Source: Rhodospirillales bacterium (GTDB lineage: Bacteria; Pseudomonadota; Alphaproteobacteria; Rhodospirillales_A; JACZKS01). From it: 35,585 nucleotides of DNA. The notes beneath the pieces were generated by a model that ran no database searches, was not told where the DNA came from, and saw only the letters and a list, made by a program, of their open reading frames with translations. Shown piece after piece: positions 24,442 to 31,893 of this stretch. Position 1 is the stretch's first letter. Every line of letters starts with the position of its first letter. The stretch covers positions 1 to 35,585 of the forward strand of contig JABGRG010000040.1 in NCBI GenBank assembly GCA_018648445.1, read 5' to 3'. The position numbers were made by a program, and so were the translations under genes.

Positions 24442-25439
24442 GCTTCGGCTTCGTTGATCCCGTATTTCCGCAAACGGTTTCGTAACTGGTCGTAGGTCAG
24501 GCCCAGATGCCGGGCCGTGGCCCGCTGATTGTAGCGGTTGGCTTCGAGCGCCGTTTCCAGCATATCGACTTCAAATTGGCCCATGGCCTCGCGCAGGTTG
24601 GGGCTTTGCGATGGTTCAGCGGGCGTGTCTTTGGGTTGTGCCAGGCCGGGCCGATAGGGCGACGCGAACGGGTCAAACTGGATATCGTCGATGGGGGTCG
24701 TTTCATCGGGCCAGCGATAGACGGCGCGCTCGGCCACGTTCTTGATCTCGCGTACGTTGCCGGGCCAGAAATAGGCCATCAGGCTGGCGCTTGCGGCGGG
24801 TGTGAAGCCGGGGAAGGCGTTCCAATCCAGTTCCCTGGCCATGGCGCGGGCAAAAAACGTGGCCAGCAAGGGAATGTCCTCGGGCCGGTGGCGAAGGGGT
24901 GGAATGGTCAGCACCTCAAAGGCAAGGCGGTCCAGCAGATCGTGGCGGAACCGACCGGCGGCGGCCTCGCCCGGTAAATCCACGTTGGTGGCGGCGATGA
25001 CGCGCACGTCGACCCGCACGGCTTCGCTGCCGCCCACACGCTCCATCTCGCCGTATTCGACGACGCGCAGGATTTTCTCCTGCACGGCCTGCGACGCGTT
25101 GGCGATTTCATCCAGGAAAAGCGAGCCCCCGTCGGCCCGCTCAAAGCGGCCCATGCGGCGGCGTACGGCACCCGTAAAGGCCCCGGCCTCGTGGCCGAAA
25201 AGCTCGGTCTCCAGAAGGGTCTCGGGCAATGATGCGCAGTTGAGCTTTATCAGCGGGCGGCCCCACCGCGCCGACAGAAAATGAAGCCGCGCGGCGATCA
25301 GTTCCTTGCCGGTGCCGCGCTCGCCGATGACCAGGGCGGGCCGGTTCAGGGGCGCGGCCAGCGACACCGCTTCCATCATTTCAAGAAAGGCGCTCGATTC
25401 GCCGATCAGCGGCGGAAGATCAGTTGTCGGTCCGGGCAT
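24420..25439 (-). CDS. pspF: Sigma-54-dependent activator of the psp operon
   Basis: A 339-residue enhancer-binding protein lacking any N-terminal sensor domain, as in PspF. The AAA+ domain has Walker A 'GERGTGKE' (39-46), the sigma-54 contact loop 'GAFTGA' (86-91) and Walker B 'SLFLDEI' (106-112). A Fis-type helix-turn-helix closes the protein ('NQRATARHLGLTYDQLRNRL'). The frame is open to 25520; the ATG at 25439 is preferred because the family begins at 'PPLIGESSAFLEMMEAV'. It is divergent from pspA, whose promoter has a clear sigma-54 site. PspF activity is normally held down by bound PspA. Confidence 0.93.
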   Translation of the reverse strand: MPGPTTDLPPLIGESSAFLEMMEAVSLAAPLNRPALVIGERGTGKELIAARLHFLSARWGRPLIKLNCASLPETLLETELFGHEAGAFTGAVRRRMGRFERADGGSLFLDEIANASQAVQEKILRVVEYGEMERVGGSEAVRVDVRVIAATNVDLPGEAAAGRFRHDLLDRLAFEVLTIPPLRHRPEDIPLLATFFARAMARELDWNAFPGFTPAASASLMAYFWPGNVREIKNVAERAVYRWPDETTPIDDIQFDPFASPYRPGLAQPKDTPAEPSQSPNLREAMGQFEVDMLETALEANRYNQRATARHLGLTYDQLRNRLRKYGINEAEAQKSRSA

Positions 25440-25449
25440 TTGAAAAATA

Positions 25450-25548
25450 TACCATAAAATAGTGAGAAATACTAATAAATGGTATTTATGGCGTGGCTGC
25501 TTCAGGCATGAAAAGCGCACTTTCCTTTGTTTTCAGCTGGTTAACCAG
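25450..25548. promoter_or_regulatory. AT-rich pspF-pspA control region with two inverted repeats
   Basis: An AT-rich block holds TACCAT (25450-25455) and ATGGTA (25479-25484) as an inverted repeat. Next to the promoter there is a perfect 12-base palindrome, CTGGTTAACCAG (25537-25548), ending one base before the sigma-54 -24 element. The AT-rich part is where PspF upstream activating sites and an IHF bend would be expected. The palindrome is very close to the -24 box and could instead be a repressor operator. Confidence 0.4.
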
Positions 25549-25565
25549 TTGGCACGGCATCTGCA
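25549..25565 (+). promoter_or_regulatory. Sigma-54 promoter of the psp operon
   Basis: TTGGCACGGCATCTGCA matches the -24/-12 consensus, with the GG (25551-25552) and GC (25563-25564) dinucleotides separated by exactly 10 bases. Only the first T of the TTGC box differs. Transcription should start about 12 bases downstream, some 35-40 bases before the pspA ATG. The adjacent pspF gene supports the call. Confidence 0.88.
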
Positions 25566-25614
25566 AAGTACCAAACCAACTGAAGCAAATTGAAAACCAC
25601 AGGAACACAGCACC

Positions 25615-26298
25615 ATGGGTATTTTCTCGCGTCTTTCCGACATCGTTAATTCCAACGTCAACGCCATTCTGGACAGCGCCGAAGATCCGGAAAAGATCAT
25701 CCGGCTGATTATCCAGGAAATGGAGGAGACGCTGGTCGAGGTTCGGGCCACTGCCGCCCAGACCATCGCCGAACGCAAAGACATCCAACGCAGCCTCACG
25801 CGCTATGAAGACGCCCAGGCCGAGTGGGATCGCAAGGCCGAAGTGGCTTTGATCAAAGGCCGCGAGGACCTTTCCAAGGCGGCACTGGTCGAAAAGGCCA
25901 AGCTGCGCGAAACGGCGGCTGCGTTGAAGGCCGAACTGGATGGTCTGGACGATGCGCTGGCCCACGGCGAAGCCGATATCGTCAAATTGCAGGGCAAGCT
26001 GAAAGAGGCTAAGGCCAAGCAAAAGTCGATCAAGGCCCGTCACGAAACCGCTACGTCCCGGCTTAAGGTTCGTCGTAAACTGTACGACGGACGGGTCGAG
26101 GATGCCTTCGCGCGTTTCGATAAAATGGAAAAGCGTCTTGACGAAACCGAAAGCGAGGTTGAGGCTTTCGATCTTGGACGCACCAAATCACTGACGGAGG
26201 AGATCGCCGAGCTTGAAGCCGAAAGCGCCGTCGAGCAGGAACTCGCCGCCCTTAAGGCCCGCATGGCCAAAGGCAACAACAAGAAGACCAAGAAGTAG
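25615..26298 (+). CDS. pspA: Phage shock protein A
   Basis: A 227-residue protein of the PspA/IM30 (ESCRT-III-like) family with the conserved N-terminal amphipathic helix 'MGIFSRLSDIVNSNVNAIL' and then long coiled coils through most of residues 25-215. It binds PspF to keep the operon off. On envelope stress it moves to the inner membrane, where it oligomerises and stabilises it. It is the first gene behind the sigma-54 promoter. The C-terminal Lys-rich tail ('KGNNKKTKK') is encoded within a hairpin that includes the stop codon. Confidence 0.95.
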   Translation: MGIFSRLSDIVNSNVNAILDSAEDPEKIIRLIIQEMEETLVEVRATAAQTIAERKDIQRSLTRYEDAQAEWDRKAEVALIKGREDLSKAALVEKAKLRETAAALKAELDGLDDALAHGEADIVKLQGKLKEAKAKQKSIKARHETATSRLKVRRKLYDGRVEDAFARFDKMEKRLDETESEVEAFDLGRTKSLTEEIAELEAESAVEQELAALKARMAKGNNKKTKK

Positions 26299-26305
26299 GT
26301 CTTCT
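26282..26305 (+). other. mRNA hairpin spanning the pspA stop codon
   Basis: AGAAGACC (26282-26289) pairs perfectly with GGTCTTCT (26298-26305) around an 8-base loop that contains most of the TAG stop. There is no T tract, so it is not a classical terminator. It may protect the pspA part of the transcript or reduce read-through to the downstream genes. Confidence 0.5.
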
Positions 26306-26319
26306 GCGAGTGTACCGAG

Positions 26320-26394
26320 ATGGAAACGCTGCTGACGATCTTTCTGGCCCTTGTGGAAGCGATAATTCGATATGTCTTTCTTTGGATTTGTTGA
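26320..26394 (+). CDS. Possible 24-residue membrane peptide between pspA and pspB
   Basis: A short frame ATG...TGA encodes METLLTIFLALVEAIIRYVF plus LWIC, a single hydrophobic helix with one Arg and two Glu. It begins 21 bases after the pspA stop and ends 23 bases inside pspB in another frame, so it could couple translation from pspA to pspB, whose own ribosome site is poor. Its own ribosome site is also weak (GCGAG, 9 bases upstream). The hydrophobicity could be chance, but the position in a membrane-stress operon is suggestive. Confidence 0.3.
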   Translation: METLLTIFLALVEAIIRYVFLWIC

Positions 26395-26605
26395 AACGCC
26401 ACTGATCCTCTTTTTGGTAATCGTGGCTCCGGTCTGGATCATTGCCCACTACACGATGCGTTGGCGTTCAGCCAAAACGCTATCGACGGATGACGAACAG
26501 ATTCTGACCGAATTGTGGGAGAGCGTCCCCAAGATGGAAAACCGCATCAAGAACCTGGAGCGGATTCTGGACGCCGAAGTTCCCGATTGGAGAGAACAGT
26601 TATGA
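26372..26605 (+). CDS. pspB: Phage shock protein B
   Basis: A 77-residue protein with one N-terminal membrane helix (about 8-27) and a short cytoplasmic helical domain ('ILTELWESVPKMENRIKNLE'), matching PspB in size and layout. With PspC it senses inner-membrane stress and releases PspF from PspA. Its stop overlaps the next start (ATGA). The ribosome site before the ATG is weak, and translation may depend on upstream translation. Confidence 0.9.
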   Translation: MSFFGFVETPLILFLVIVAPVWIIAHYTMRWRSAKTLSTDDEQILTELWESVPKMENRIKNLERILDAEVPDWREQL

Positions 26606-26841
26606 CAATGCGTTACGAATTTCACGAAACCTGTTCACGCATTCGCCGCTTTCGGCCACGTGCCGACGCCATCTTCCTGGGCGTGTGCGCCACCATCGGA
26701 ACGCGCTTCGGCATCAGCCCTTGGTGGGTCCGCGCGGGCGTTCTGGTGTGCTTCTTTTCGGCCCCGTTCCTGACCATCGCGGCCTATCTGGTAGCCGCCG
26801 CCCTGATCGCGCGGAACCCGTCTTGGAGATGGGGCATATGA
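26602..26841 (+). CDS. Short PspC-domain protein
   Basis: A 79-residue protein that is essentially one PspC domain. A basic N-terminus is followed by 'RADAIFLGVCATIGTRFGIS' and 'PWWVRAGVLVCFFSAPFLTI', which follow the PspC pattern 'AGVCGGLAxYFGIDPxxVR' and lead into one or two membrane helices. It lacks the cytoplasmic leucine-zipper tail of full PspC. It overlaps pspB at its start and pspC at its end by ATGA, so it is certainly within the operon. It could have arisen by duplication of pspC and might form a mixed sensor with it. Confidence 0.8.
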   Translation: MTMRYEFHETCSRIRRFRPRADAIFLGVCATIGTRFGISPWWVRAGVLVCFFSAPFLTIAAYLVAAALIARNPSWRWGI

Positions 26842-27332
26842 AAAAGCGGGACAAAAAGTGGCGGCGCAGACAGCAGAGGTGGGAAGGAAATTTCCAAATG
26901 TGGTGTCACGGGCCCAGAGGCCGTTTCCGTTCCTTCTGGGACGAGCCTACCGAAGGCGGTCGGCCCAGCCCCAACCGGCTATACCGCAATCTCGACACGG
27001 CGATGCTGAAGGGGGTTTGCGCAGGCATCGCCGATTATTTCGGAATTGAGCCGATTATCGTACGCGGTGGCGCTATTGTGTCGTTGTTTGCCTTCACGCC
27101 GCCCACCATCATCGTTTACGTGGTGCTCGCCAAGGTCCTGCCGCCGCGGCCCGCTGACCTTTACGAAACTCCCGGCGAGGAAGCCTTCTGGACCCGCGTG
27201 CGTGTCGAACCCACCGGAACCGTCGCCACCCTGCGCCACCGCTTCCGCGAAATGGAAAAGCGCCTGCGCAACGTGGAAACGTTTGTGACGTCTCGGGAGT
27301 TTAGGTTGAACCGCGAGATTAACGACCTTTAG
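26838..27332 (+). CDS. pspC: Phage shock protein C, envelope stress sensor
   Basis: A 164-residue protein with a long, strongly basic N-terminal tail (about 1-45), a PspC domain ('LDTAMLKGVCAGIADYFGIE' near 52-71, then membrane helices to about 100) and a C-terminal helical segment ('LRHRFREMEKRLRNVETFV') likely to form a coiled coil. PspC and PspB form the inner-membrane sensor for the Psp response. The N-terminal extension is longer than in enterobacterial PspC. It overlaps the preceding gene by ATGA and is the last recognisable gene of the operon. Confidence 0.88.
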   Translation: MKKRDKKWRRRQQRWEGNFQMWCHGPRGRFRSFWDEPTEGGRPSPNRLYRNLDTAMLKGVCAGIADYFGIEPIIVRGGAIVSLFAFTPPTIIVYVVLAKVLPPRPADLYETPGEEAFWTRVRVEPTGTVATLRHRFREMEKRLRNVETFVTSREFRLNREINDL

Positions 27333-27357
27333 ACTTCCGGTATCAAAAGGGCGCTAA

Positions 27358-27384
27358 TTGACAACAATCCGTCGGCCATATAAA
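27358..27384 (+). promoter_or_regulatory. Possible sigma-70 promoter for the methyltransferase pair
   Basis: TTGACA (27358-27363) is followed after 15 bases by TATAAA (27379-27384). The spacing is short but both boxes are close to consensus. It lies in AT-rich DNA 26 bases after pspC and about 175 bases before the first methyltransferase ATG. The rest of the 227-base gap shows nothing else convincing. Confidence 0.45.
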
Positions 27385-27559
27385 GAGGCCCGGAATTCTA
27401 CATTGTCTACATACGGCCATGATGCCATCGGCGCTCTGATCACGCTTTTATGCGTTCGACGGGCGAGGATGGGTGTGCGCTCTGGCCATCCCCGAAAAAT
27501 TAATTGAAATTCCATACGGCTGCGGTCCTTTGTCCGCAATGCCGGAAAGGCTCAAAATT

Positions 27560-28402
27560 ATGTATGCCGAACTGAATAACATTCATCAGCGTCCCCAACC
27601 GTTTTCCGTTTACACCGCAGATGTGCTGTGGACGGAACCGCATTTGTCGCAACAGATGCTGCACTATCACCTGAACCAGGACACCGACCTGGCCTCGCGC
27701 CGATTGCCGAGCATTGACGGCGTTGTCGACTGGATCGATCGGAAGTTTGATCTGAATGGCAAGAACGTCTGCGATCTGGGTTGTGGGCCGGGCCTGTACA
27801 CTCAGCGATTTGCCGAGCGTGGGGCCCAAGTGTTGGGGTTGGACTTTTCTGCAAACTCCATTTCGTATGCGCAAAAGGCAGCCCGTGAAGCCGGACACGA
27901 AGTTGAATACAAAGTGGCGGATTATCTAAAGGACACCCTGCCTTCGGGCCAGGACCTGATCACCATGATCTATTGTGATCTGTGCCCTCTTTCACCTGGG
28001 CAGCGCCAAGTGATCTACCAGAAAGTTCGTCATGCCCTGCAGCCGGGTGGCGCATTTCTGTTTGACGTCATGTCTACAACGGCGTTTGACGCCCGCGAGG
28101 AAAGCTCTGCTTTCGGCCATCGGTTCATGGGCGGTTTCTGGGCAGAGGGCGACTACTTCGCGTTTCAGAACACGTTCAAGTATGACCCGGAAAAGCTGGT
28201 GCTGGACCAATATACGATCGTCGAAGCGCATCGCACGTGGCAGGTCTTCAACTGGCTGCAGCACTTCAGCGAGGAAGACATCATTTCCGAGCTAGAGCAG
28301 AACGGCTTTGACGTGATGGAGATCGTCAGGGACTTCGCGAATGCCGGTGGCAATGGCGACGGCGAGCATTTTGGCGTTATCGCAAAGAGGAGGCCGAAAT
28401 GA
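27560..28402 (+). CDS. Class I SAM-dependent methyltransferase
   Basis: A 280-residue methyltransferase with motif I 'VCDLGCGPGLYTQRFAERG' (70-88), motif II 'VLGLDFSANSISYAQ' and motif IV region 'LITMIYCDLCPLSPGQRQ'. The C-terminal half carries the sheet and cap elements 'FMGGFWAEGDYFAFQNTF' and 'FNWLQHFSEEDIISELEQNG'. The frame is open to a GTG at 27473; the ATG at 27560 has GGAAAGG 9 bases upstream and is preferred. It overlaps the next gene by ATGA, so the two methyltransferases are co-translated. The DNA is somewhat more AT-rich than its neighbours. The substrate is unknown. Confidence 0.85.
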   Translation: MYAELNNIHQRPQPFSVYTADVLWTEPHLSQQMLHYHLNQDTDLASRRLPSIDGVVDWIDRKFDLNGKNVCDLGCGPGLYTQRFAERGAQVLGLDFSANSISYAQKAAREAGHEVEYKVADYLKDTLPSGQDLITMIYCDLCPLSPGQRQVIYQKVRHALQPGGAFLFDVMSTTAFDAREESSAFGHRFMGGFWAEGDYFAFQNTFKYDPEKLVLDQYTIVEAHRTWQVFNWLQHFSEEDIISELEQNGFDVMEIVRDFANAGGNGDGEHFGVIAKRRPK

Positions 28403-29406
28403 ACCCAAACGAGTTACCCCCTCAGGCACTGCTTATGAATTTCATTGTCGGAAAATGGATAAGCAAACCGGTATACGTGGCTGCCGAATTGGGCATAGCG
28501 GATCTGTTGGCCGAAGGTTCCAAAAGTATTGAAGAGCTTGCGCTAGCCAGCCGGTCCCATGCCCCCTCGCTTTACAGGATGATGAGAGCCCTGGCGAGTG
28601 TCGGCATCTTTGCCGAGACGGAAGAAAGACGGTTTGAACTGACGCCAATGGCCGAACTCCTGAAAAGCGGCGCAATGCGATCCTTTGCCTTGATGTTCAA
28701 TTCTGACTGGAGCGACCGGGCATGGGAGCGTTTTATCGACAGTGTGAGAACCGGCGGCACAGCTTTTGAAATGGCGCATGGAATGCCGGTTTCCGACTGG
28801 CTTGAAAAAAATCCCCGGGCGGCGGACGTGTTTAACGAGGCCAACGCGGTAAAAGCTGCTCGTTCTCACCGGGCAATTGTTGATGTCCATGATTTCTCGG
28901 GCATCAACACACTGACGGATGTTGGCGGAGGGCTCGGCGCATTGATGGCGGAGGTTTTGAGTGCGAATCCTTCGATGAAAGGAGTTGTTGCGGATGTTCC
29001 CTCCGTTATCAATAAAACGGAAGAGTTTATCCGGTCCCGGGGACTTGAAGATCGCTGCAAGACAGTTGAATGCGATTTTTTCAAAGAGATTCCGGCCGGG
29101 AGTGATGGATATCTCATGTCACATATCCTTCATGACTGGCCGGACGACCAGTGCGAGATAATCCTGGGAAATTGCCGCAAAGCGATGAAACCGGAATCAA
29201 CGCTGTTGGTTGTTGAGATGATTGTTCCCCCCGGGAACCAGCCTTCAATCGCCAAGCTTCTGGACCTTGAGATGCTTGTTACGACAGGTGGGCGCGAACG
29301 CACAGAAAAGGAGTTCAAAATACTGCTTGAATCGTCAGGGTTTAAACTTTCGCGAATAATATCCACGGAAGCTGGCGTTAGCGTAATCGAGGGAATTCGG
29401 GAATAA
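28399..29406 (+). CDS. O-methyltransferase, COMT/hydroxyneurosporene methyltransferase type
   Basis: A 335-residue enzyme of the PF00891 type. An N-terminal winged-helix dimerisation domain ('VYVAAELGIADLLAEGSKSI', 'LYRMMRALASVGIF', 25-90) is followed by a Rossmann domain with 'TDVGGGLGALMAEVL' (173-187), 'VVADVPSVI' and the catalytic 'SHILHDWPDDQ' with His245. Such enzymes methylate hydroxyl groups of carotenoids, polyketides or phenolics. AGAGGAGG lies 5 bases before the ATG. The gene is visibly more AT-rich than the rest of the window (about 50% GC over 28981-29040). No carotenoid or polyketide genes are nearby, so the acceptor cannot be guessed. Confidence 0.85.
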   Translation: MNPNELPPQALLMNFIVGKWISKPVYVAAELGIADLLAEGSKSIEELALASRSHAPSLYRMMRALASVGIFAETEERRFELTPMAELLKSGAMRSFALMFNSDWSDRAWERFIDSVRTGGTAFEMAHGMPVSDWLEKNPRAADVFNEANAVKAARSHRAIVDVHDFSGINTLTDVGGGLGALMAEVLSANPSMKGVVADVPSVINKTEEFIRSRGLEDRCKTVECDFFKEIPAGSDGYLMSHILHDWPDDQCEIILGNCRKAMKPESTLLVVEMIVPPGNQPSIAKLLDLEMLVTTGGRERTEKEFKILLESSGFKLSRIISTEAGVSVIEGIRE

Positions 29407-29451
29407 TTTAATACATCAATTGTGTCAGCCCGGATCGTACGTACAAAGCGC

Positions 29452-30198
29452 CTACTTCTCCAACCCGGCATCCATCGTTTGCAGATTGGTTTGCGCCGTT
29501 CTGGCGGCCTGGGTGTCGGGGGCGAGGGTGATGACCAGCAGCCAGTCTTCGCGGGCGCCCGCGTCGTTGCCCGTCAATCGCCGGATGAGGCCGCGTTCAA
29601 GGAGTGCCAGCGGATTGTCGGGGTCGATCAGGAGGGCCTGTTCGGCGTCGGCCCCGGCGTTTTCCAAATCGTCCATATAGCGCCGCGCGGCGGCCCGAAA
29701 GACAAACGCTTCGGCCCGCCGGGGATTGATCTCGATGGCGCGGCTGAAATCGGTTTCGGCGGCTGCGTAGCGGTGCATGGCGGCCCGCGCGAGGCCGCGA
29801 TCCACCAGCAGGTCTGTATCATCGGGCTTCAAGCCCAAGGCGGCACTTAGAACATCGTCGGCGTGTTCGGGATCGTCGGCCAGCAGCCACCCTTGCGCCG
29901 CGTGGCCCAAAAGGTCGGCCTTGAAAGCAGGTTCGGCGACGACTTTTTGAGCCAGGGCTTCGAAGCGCGTCGCCGATTCGGCGTATTGTTTCAGGTACAG
30001 AAGCGCCTTGGCGATACAGTGGTCGGCAGCGTCACCACCGCCCAATTCACGCCACGCCAGCGCCGAATCGAAAGCGGCGCCCGCTTCACGTTCGGCCAGC
30101 GACATGCAGGCTTCGTACTGGCGGGCGTGGTCGATCTCCTCGGCCATGGCCGGGAGGCAGGCCAAAATCATCAGGCAAACGGGAAGGATTTTTCGCAA
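29452..30198 (-). CDS. Exported tetratricopeptide repeat protein
   Basis: A 248-residue protein with a Sec signal peptide ('KILPVCLMILACLPAMA', 3-19) and several TPR units in the rest, for example 'GLARAAMHRYAAAETDFSRA' and 'AFVFRAAARRYMDDLENAGA', with the usual Ala/Gly and Pro positions. It probably acts in the periplasm as a protein-protein scaffold. The start is a TTG at 30198 with GGA about 8 bases upstream, giving a normal positively charged signal N-terminus. It is convergent with the O-methyltransferase gene and divergent from the epimerase-like gene. No partner is evident. Confidence 0.8.
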   Translation of the reverse strand: MRKILPVCLMILACLPAMAEEIDHARQYEACMSLAEREAGAAFDSALAWRELGGGDAADHCIAKALLYLKQYAESATRFEALAQKVVAEPAFKADLLGHAAQGWLLADDPEHADDVLSAALGLKPDDTDLLVDRGLARAAMHRYAAAETDFSRAIEINPRRAEAFVFRAAARRYMDDLENAGADAEQALLIDPDNPLALLERGLIRRLTGNDAGAREDWLLVITLAPDTQAARTAQTNLQTMDAGLEK

Positions 30199-30250
30199 CG
30201 TCTTGTTCCATGCAGGTGTCTGCCGATAGACTCCGGGTAATCGCTTCGCA

Positions 30251-31102
30251 ATGCAAGCCCGGTGGATAACGATTTTGCCAAAACTGTTTTGTTTCGGATT
30301 GGGTTACAGCGCCCTTGTTCTGGCCCGCAGGCTGCTGGCCGACGGATGGGACGTGGCGGGAACCTGTCAAAGCGAGGCGCGGGCAAGCGAACTGCGCGGC
30401 TCGGGGATTGACGCGCATCTCTTTGAGCGCGGGCCCTTTCCGCTTGAAGACGTCACCCATTTGTTAAGCTCGGTTCCGCCCAGTGATGGGGGGGATGTGG
30501 TGCTTGATGCCTTGCCCGCCGACTTAGGCGTTAACTGGATTGGCTATCTTTCGACAACGGGTGTCTACGGCGACACCGGCGGCGCGATGGTTGATGAGAC
30601 TTCGCCCCTTGCCCCCACATCGTCGCGTAGCGAGGCCAGGGTCGACGCCGAAAAAGGCTGGCTGGCCCGGAACGGCCATATTTTCAGGCTGGCAGGTATT
30701 TACGGGCCGGGGCGCAGCGTACTGGATCGGGTTCGGGCCGGAACCGCCCGGCGCATAGAAAAACCCGGACACGCCTTCGGGCGCATCCATGTGGAAGATA
30801 TCGCGGGCGTTCTGACTGCCTCCATGGCGAGGCCTGCCCCCGGTGAAATTTACAATGTTTGTGATGACGAGTCCGCTGCACCCGCCGACGTGACCGCATA
30901 CGCTTGCGACCTGTTGGGTGTTGCGCCGCCGCCGGTTGTCTCATTCGATGAAGCGGCCCGCGAAATGTCGCCCATGGCCTTATCATTCTGGCGCGACAAC
31001 CGGCGCGTCGATAATTCCAAAATGAAACGCGATCTCTGCGTAACGCTGGAATACCCCACCTACCGCGAAGGGCTGCAGGCCATCCTCAGAGCCCAAAATT
31101 AA
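30251..31102 (+). CDS. NAD-dependent epimerase/SDR family protein (YeeZ-like)
   Basis: A 283-residue protein with an N-terminal dinucleotide-binding fold ('KLFCFGLGYSALVLARRLL', with a GxGYxA form of the glycine motif) and 'YLSTTGVYGDTGGAMVDETS', where STT-G-VYG marks the extended-SDR active-site strand. It also has 'FRLAGIYGPGRSVLDRV' and 'RIHVEDIAGVL'. In the family Tyr and Lys catalyse hydride transfer; here the usual YxxxK Lys is not obvious ('SSRSEARVDAEKGW' occupies that place), so activity may be altered. Its stop overlaps the convergent hydrolase stop in TTAA. Confidence 0.82.
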   Translation: MQARWITILPKLFCFGLGYSALVLARRLLADGWDVAGTCQSEARASELRGSGIDAHLFERGPFPLEDVTHLLSSVPPSDGGDVVLDALPADLGVNWIGYLSTTGVYGDTGGAMVDETSPLAPTSSRSEARVDAEKGWLARNGHIFRLAGIYGPGRSVLDRVRAGTARRIEKPGHAFGRIHVEDIAGVLTASMARPAPGEIYNVCDDESAAPADVTAYACDLLGVAPPPVVSFDEAAREMSPMALSFWRDNRRVDNSKMKRDLCVTLEYPTYREGLQAILRAQN

Positions 31103-31863
31103 AGCATAGATGCCAAGGTGCGGCCCAGACGGTCCAGGTCCTCGGGTTCCGACAATCGGTGGTCGCCGGATTTGACGAACTGAATTTCCACGTCGTCGCT
31201 TTCGATCATCTGGCAGATGCGCAAAGACGTTTGCCAGGGAACGTCCGGATCTTCCATGCCGTGGATGATGCGTAACCGCATGGAAAGCGGCATCTTGCGC
31301 CGCAGAACCAGATTTTCCCGGCCATCCTCGATCAGGCCTTTGGTGAAGGGCGTCGGGTCGGGTCCGTATTCGCTGTAGATGTAAACAACGCCGTCGCGCT
31401 CAATCGTCGCCATCTGTTCGTCGCTGAGTTCCTTGGGCAGGATGTCTTCGGTGAAATCCGGGGCCGGAGCAATGCCCAGCAGCCCGGCCACGCGCTCTGG
31501 CCGGGCCAGTGCCGCCAGCAGCATGATCCAGCCACCCATGCTGGAACCGACCAGGATTTGCGGCCCCTCGGTCAATTCGTCCAGAACGTGAACCGCATCG
31601 TCCGCCCAATGGCCAATCGTGCCGTCGGTGAAGGCGCCGGATGACTGTCCGTGGCCGAAATAGTCGAAGCGCAGAAAGGCCTGTCCGCGCGCCTTGCACT
31701 GTTCCTCGACGAACAAAGCTTTGCTGCCGGTCATGTCCGACATGAAGCCCGAAAGGAACACAACGCCGGGAGACTTTCCGGTTGTCTTGTGGTAGGCAAT
31801 TGCCGCGCCGTCGGCACGTGTTAGTATTGAGGGTGCGGGGGGCGCGATGATCGCGTCGTTCAT
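31099..31863 (-). CDS. Alpha/beta hydrolase
   Basis: A 254-residue serine hydrolase of the alpha/beta fold. The nucleophile elbow is 'LVGSSMGGWIMLL' (GxSxG), the oxyanion region is 'VVFLSGFMSDMTGSKA', the acid is probably the Asp in 'HGMEDPDVPW', and the catalytic His is in 'KSGDHRLSEPED'. The 'DYFGHGQSSG' block is typical of the ABHD10-like thioesterase/esterase group. There is no signal peptide, so it acts in the cytoplasm. It is divergent from the GT4 gene, and its stop overlaps that of the epimerase-like gene. The substrate is unknown. Confidence 0.88.
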   Translation of the reverse strand: MNDAIIAPPAPSILTRADGAAIAYHKTTGKSPGVVFLSGFMSDMTGSKALFVEEQCKARGQAFLRFDYFGHGQSSGAFTDGTIGHWADDAVHVLDELTEGPQILVGSSMGGWIMLLAALARPERVAGLLGIAPAPDFTEDILPKELSDEQMATIERDGVVYIYSEYGPDPTPFTKGLIEDGRENLVLRRKMPLSMRLRIIHGMEDPDVPWQTSLRICQMIESDDVEIQFVKSGDHRLSEPEDLDRLGRTLASML

Positions 31864-31893
31864 GGCGTAACCAATTTAACGTTGTTGACGGAA

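Noticed and set aside
27354..27539. 61-codon minus-strand frame in the gap after pspC
   Set aside because: No ribosome site or similarity; it overlaps the likely promoter for the methyltransferases.
28399..29406. Assignment of the O-methyltransferase as crtF of a carotenoid cluster
   Set aside because: Only family-level similarity is visible, and no carotenoid or photosynthesis genes are present in the window.
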